A stretch of 64,000 bases of DNA, from positions 23,016,782 through 23,080,781 of the forward strand of contig NW_019211454.1 of the NCBI RefSeq assembly GCF_002443255.2, in the 5' to 3' direction. Positions 61,284 to 64,000 of this stretch are shown piece by piece. Below the pieces are notes generated by a model. That model did not search any database. It was given only the letters and a program-made list of their open reading frames with translations, and was not told the origin of the DNA. The position numbers and the translations under genes are program-made. Numbering within the stretch: position 1 is the stretch's first letter; every line of letters starts with the position of its first letter. This DNA comes from Varroa destructor. Taxonomy: Eukaryota > Arthropoda > Arachnida > Mesostigmata > Varroidae.

Positions 61284-61770
61284 AGGTTGTATTTTCGGTA
61301 TAAGGGTATCCACGATCGTTTTAACTTGAGCAGTTTTTGACATATAGCCTTCACCAGCATCACGGAAAAACTTTTCAAGCGGTGTTTTAATAACCAAGTT
61401 TCTGCTTATGTAGAAGGGCGTGGCCTTTTTGCAGGCACTTAGCATAAATTTCGTAAATCTCGGTCCACTAAGCTAGTTCTCAGTGAACTAACAGTTTTTC
61501 TCTTGTTGGAGAGCCCAAAGTCTTTGGCGTCCTCCTCGACCTTTCCAACGCTTTGACCCGTTACAACATAGTGTATTGCGAACGATTCTTTGCCACCTTC
61601 TACACATGGTTTTTATTTTATCTTTGTAACAAATCTGACAACAACATATATACAACATCTATAACAAAATGATAAAATTATGACGTCAGTAGGCTTCCCT
61701 CAAAGTATGGTAATGTATTTGTCGTTAGTCTGCATTCGCTCACAATGATTCTCGTCTAGAATATTCGTTC
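61284..61770 (+). mobile_element. LINE relic C: reverse transcriptase of a second LINE type
   Basis: A plus-strand frame from 61284 reads YFRYKGIHDRFN, then F-stop-HIAFTSITEKLF (matching NYRPI..TSI.SK..E), then RCFNNQVSAYVE and HKFRKSRSTK (61443-61472, matching QHGFRK.RST). Near 61510 the frame changes, and KVFGVLLDLSNAL (61517-61555) matches the FLDLSKAFD motif A; its first Asp is kept. A weak LPQGS-like site lies near 61700. The style (FLDLSKAFD, SQ.GFR...ST) differs from relics A and B, so it belongs to another group, CR1/L2- or Tad-like at a guess. Two stops and a frameshift show it is dead. Confidence 0.78.
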
Positions 61771-62135
61771 GCTAAAGCGTTCTAGCTAATACTGAACCCG
61801 CAGTCTTCTACTAAGCTCAATCAGATATCCGCATCGATGATGACAGACTTGTCTTCGGTTATCTAGTTTAGTTAAAATTTTTCTGTCTACTCTCTTATTC
61901 GTTTGCCTGCCTAGCCTAGATCAATTCCGTAAAACGTTGCGTGTAAAATGACGCCGATTGAAGAAATACTTTTTTCCCAAATAGATTTTGTTAATCCCAT
62001 AGAACGTAACGTTAATTTGCGCAGACTAATTGTTCCTATCAGTTTTCCTTTCAGGGTTCTTTTAAATATGTCTATGGGAGCGTGGCTCTATATATAAGGC
62101 TATACTTTAGTGGGATATTGGTCGGAAATTTTTTT
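61771..62135. other. Non-coding stretch between LINE C and the tandem array
   Basis: No further reverse transcriptase motif can be read. It may be decayed 3' LINE sequence. Confidence 0.35.
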
Positions 62136-63010
62136 CACTAAAACAAAGTAGCAGCCGAAGGTTTATACACAGACCTATGTAGGAAGCGAGGGCGTTCTCA
62201 AAACCAATTGAAAGCATTCGCTGGGCTGAGGAAAAATGTAATACATGTCCCTACACCCAAATCTCAGTTTTCAGGTTGAAAATGCCTTCCGAGAGGCGAA
62301 AATTTAACGTGGAGTCCTATGTAAGAAGGGTCGTTCTTGATGCCAATCGATAAATCTCGACGAGCTGAATAAGAACGCAGTGCACGTCCCTGTGCCTAAA
62401 ACGGGTATTTCAATACAAAAATAATAAAAAAAAAAAACCCATTAAAGCGTCCGTTTCGCTCACGTGACAATGAAATGAAAATGCGCTTCGGGCTAGTTTG
62501 GGCTAACATCCCACAAGTGTGAACTGGAAAGCTGTACCGTCTAGTCCAAAATATTTCCCCGACAATATTTTCAGAGAGATTTCTCGAGAGAAATATCGAA
62601 GTATCAAAAACGTATCGAAAGTATCACTCTGTTGATGTCAATTATTTACATTTAAGCTGAGCAGAAACACAACACGTTTTCTAAAACTAATATCTCAGCG
62701 TGAAAAAGGCCAAAAACTGACGGTAGTAACTTTTGCGCTACTGAGATGAACATTTTTTTTATATGAAAGTCTATATAGAGATGGTACTTTTTGGTACTAA
62801 CTGTATAAATTGGTAATAAACTGACTCCAATACAATCTATATAAGTCCTAGTTTCCGAGTTGAAAACATCCTTTGAAAGGTAACATTTCACCATGATGTT
62901 CTATGTGAAATGGGTTTTTCTTAACGGCAATTAACAGATATCAACGAGCTTAGCAAAAACGCAACGCAATGCAATGCAATACAGCATCTATACCTAGAAT
63001 TTATATTTTT
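62136..63010. repeat. Diverged tandem array, unit about 141 bp
   Basis: The words CCTATGTA.GAAG...CGTTCT, CCAAT.GA.A, GCTGA..AA.AA.GCA, GTCCCT...CC.AAA and TCAG.TTGAAAA.GCC recur in the same order. Clear copies have their CTATGTA anchor at about 62174, 62316 and 62902. A partial copy (TGATGTCAATT...GCTGAGCAGAAAC) lies at 62630-62710. Spacings of about 141, 295 and 287 fit one unit of 140-147 bp with the copies in between decayed. Neighbouring units agree at roughly two of three positions. It encodes nothing recognisable. Confidence 0.75.
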
Positions 63011-63174
63011 TTAATGGAAAAAGCTGTTGGTCTTATCGGTGAAATGAAAAAGTGCGTTATAAGTGAATAACTTTTAATAAATATCAATTCCAAGGCCGAA
63101 GCAGAAAATGCAGAGTTGAGTTCGGTACAAAAGTGTTCCTTACTCAAGTTCAAAAAAAAACGACAAAAAAGCCA

Positions 63175-63246
63175 ACAGATTAAGCTAAACGGAAATATAT
63201 ATATATATATATATATATATAAGTATTTGTGTTTAGCTTAATCTGT
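63175..63246. repeat. 16-bp inverted repeat around an (AT)n tract
   Basis: ACAGATTAAGCTAAAC (63175-63190) and its exact complement (63231-63246) enclose about 40 bases made mostly of (AT)n, with partial pairing continuing inward (GGAAATA against TATTTGT). The whole 72 bp could fold as one long hairpin or extrude as a cruciform. The layout also suits a very small inverted-repeat transposon whose centre is a microsatellite. Confidence 0.95.
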
Positions 63247-64000
63247 ACAACAGTTCATTGTAAAAGGAGGAACGACAATAAATAACCTTGTCATGCTTTG
63301 GTGACGTCTCCTGAACAGAGTCAACAGTAATTTTATATATGTAATTATTTCTCGAAAAAAAATTAAACATTTCGAAAGCTTCGGTAACGTTCCTGAAACA
63401 GAATTAATAGGATTTTCCGGTTTATTAATGGCGACACTGATTAAAAATCGGTCAAAGGCCGGCTTGATTATCGCACGTCTTTCAGAGATCGGGCTAAGGT
63501 CGACCCTATTCACGCGTGTTCCAGAAGCAGGGCCGACCAGCCAACACCAAAAAACCCCAGAATCACTGAACTGTACCGGAAGCTATCATATCACGAACGA
63601 AACTAAGCTAAGGCTGGTTAAGCCCCCAGCGAATATGTTAGAACAGGCTACAGAAACAACTGCAACAAGAAGAACAACATGTCGGACGAAGCAAGGTAAT
63701 TGAAACGAGATCATTTTTCATGTGTATTCGATTTATAGATTTCGTTAGCTTGGGTAATCGAATCCGATTAGCTAACATAAACAGACGTAGGGCAAAGTTT
63801 GTTGGTCTGTCTAGTTCACTCCTCGTTCTCTCGTAGTCAGCGTTCGTTTCGGGTAGAAAGAAATCGAACGTTTATTGTTCAAATCACTTCCAAGACAAGA
63901 GTGGGAGTTGCACGTGTGTCGCGTCTTTGCAATGCTGGCGTTCCTTTATCTATCTACATGTGTGACTATCGTGCCTCCATTGATCCGTTGTTATCTGTTT
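63247..64000. other. Non-coding stretch, nothing recognised
   Basis: A plus frame at 63428-63703 and the opposed frame at 63238-63513 are open without motif. Confidence 0.4.

Overview
The window looks like a stretch of an animal nuclear genome, most likely an arthropod. It is AT-rich by eye, with long (TA)n tracts, a 25-N scaffold gap, and no compact bacterial-style reading frames, operons or ribosome binding sites. The only parts recognised by protein motif are decayed transposable elements: fragments of at least two types of non-LTR retrotransposon (LINE) and one mariner transposase. This mix would fit a mite, tick or insect; the species cannot be read from the sequence. No intact conserved host gene was recognised.

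Layout. At 0-5 kb there is an unrecognised, frameshifted coding-like stretch (2935-3289, plus) beside a minus-strand LINE relic with reverse transcriptase (3360-3869) and possible gag zinc knuckles (4091-4303). At 5-12 kb little is recognisable. At 12.3-12.6 kb there is a weak LINE reverse transcriptase piece on the plus strand. At 19.0 kb there is a tight hairpin. From 23.7 to 28.4 kb a phase-consistent five-exon minus-strand gene model can be drawn, encoding a small type II membrane protein of unknown function; it is speculative. The N gap is at 28560-28584. From 31.5 to 37.2 kb there are GC-richer patches with several frames open at once, low-complexity repeats and a few possible exons. At 40.9-42.05 kb there is a plus-strand LINE with endonuclease and reverse transcriptase motifs. 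At 43.14 kb there is a perfect 21-bp palindrome. At 46.96 kb a long pyrimidine tract and AG directly precede an ATGGCGCC start context. At 50.4-51.2 kb lies a mariner transposase pseudogene on the minus strand. From 56.3 to 58.9 kb the sequence is clearly GC-richer than its flanks and open on both strands. At 61.28-61.77 kb there is a third LINE reverse transcriptase, of a different type, followed at 62.1-63.0 kb by a diverged tandem array with a unit of about 141 bp and at 63.2 kb by a (TA)n tract framed by a 16-bp inverted repeat.

Overall this reads as intergenic or intronic DNA filled with old mobile-element debris and simple repeats. The candidate exons are reported because their splice sites and open frames fit, but sites of this quality arise often by chance in 64 kb on two strands, so their confidence is low. 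No coherent new biological system was found. The points most worth following are the mariner relic that keeps its frame despite seven stops, the perfect hairpins, the 141-bp array, and the gene model at 23.7-28.4 kb.
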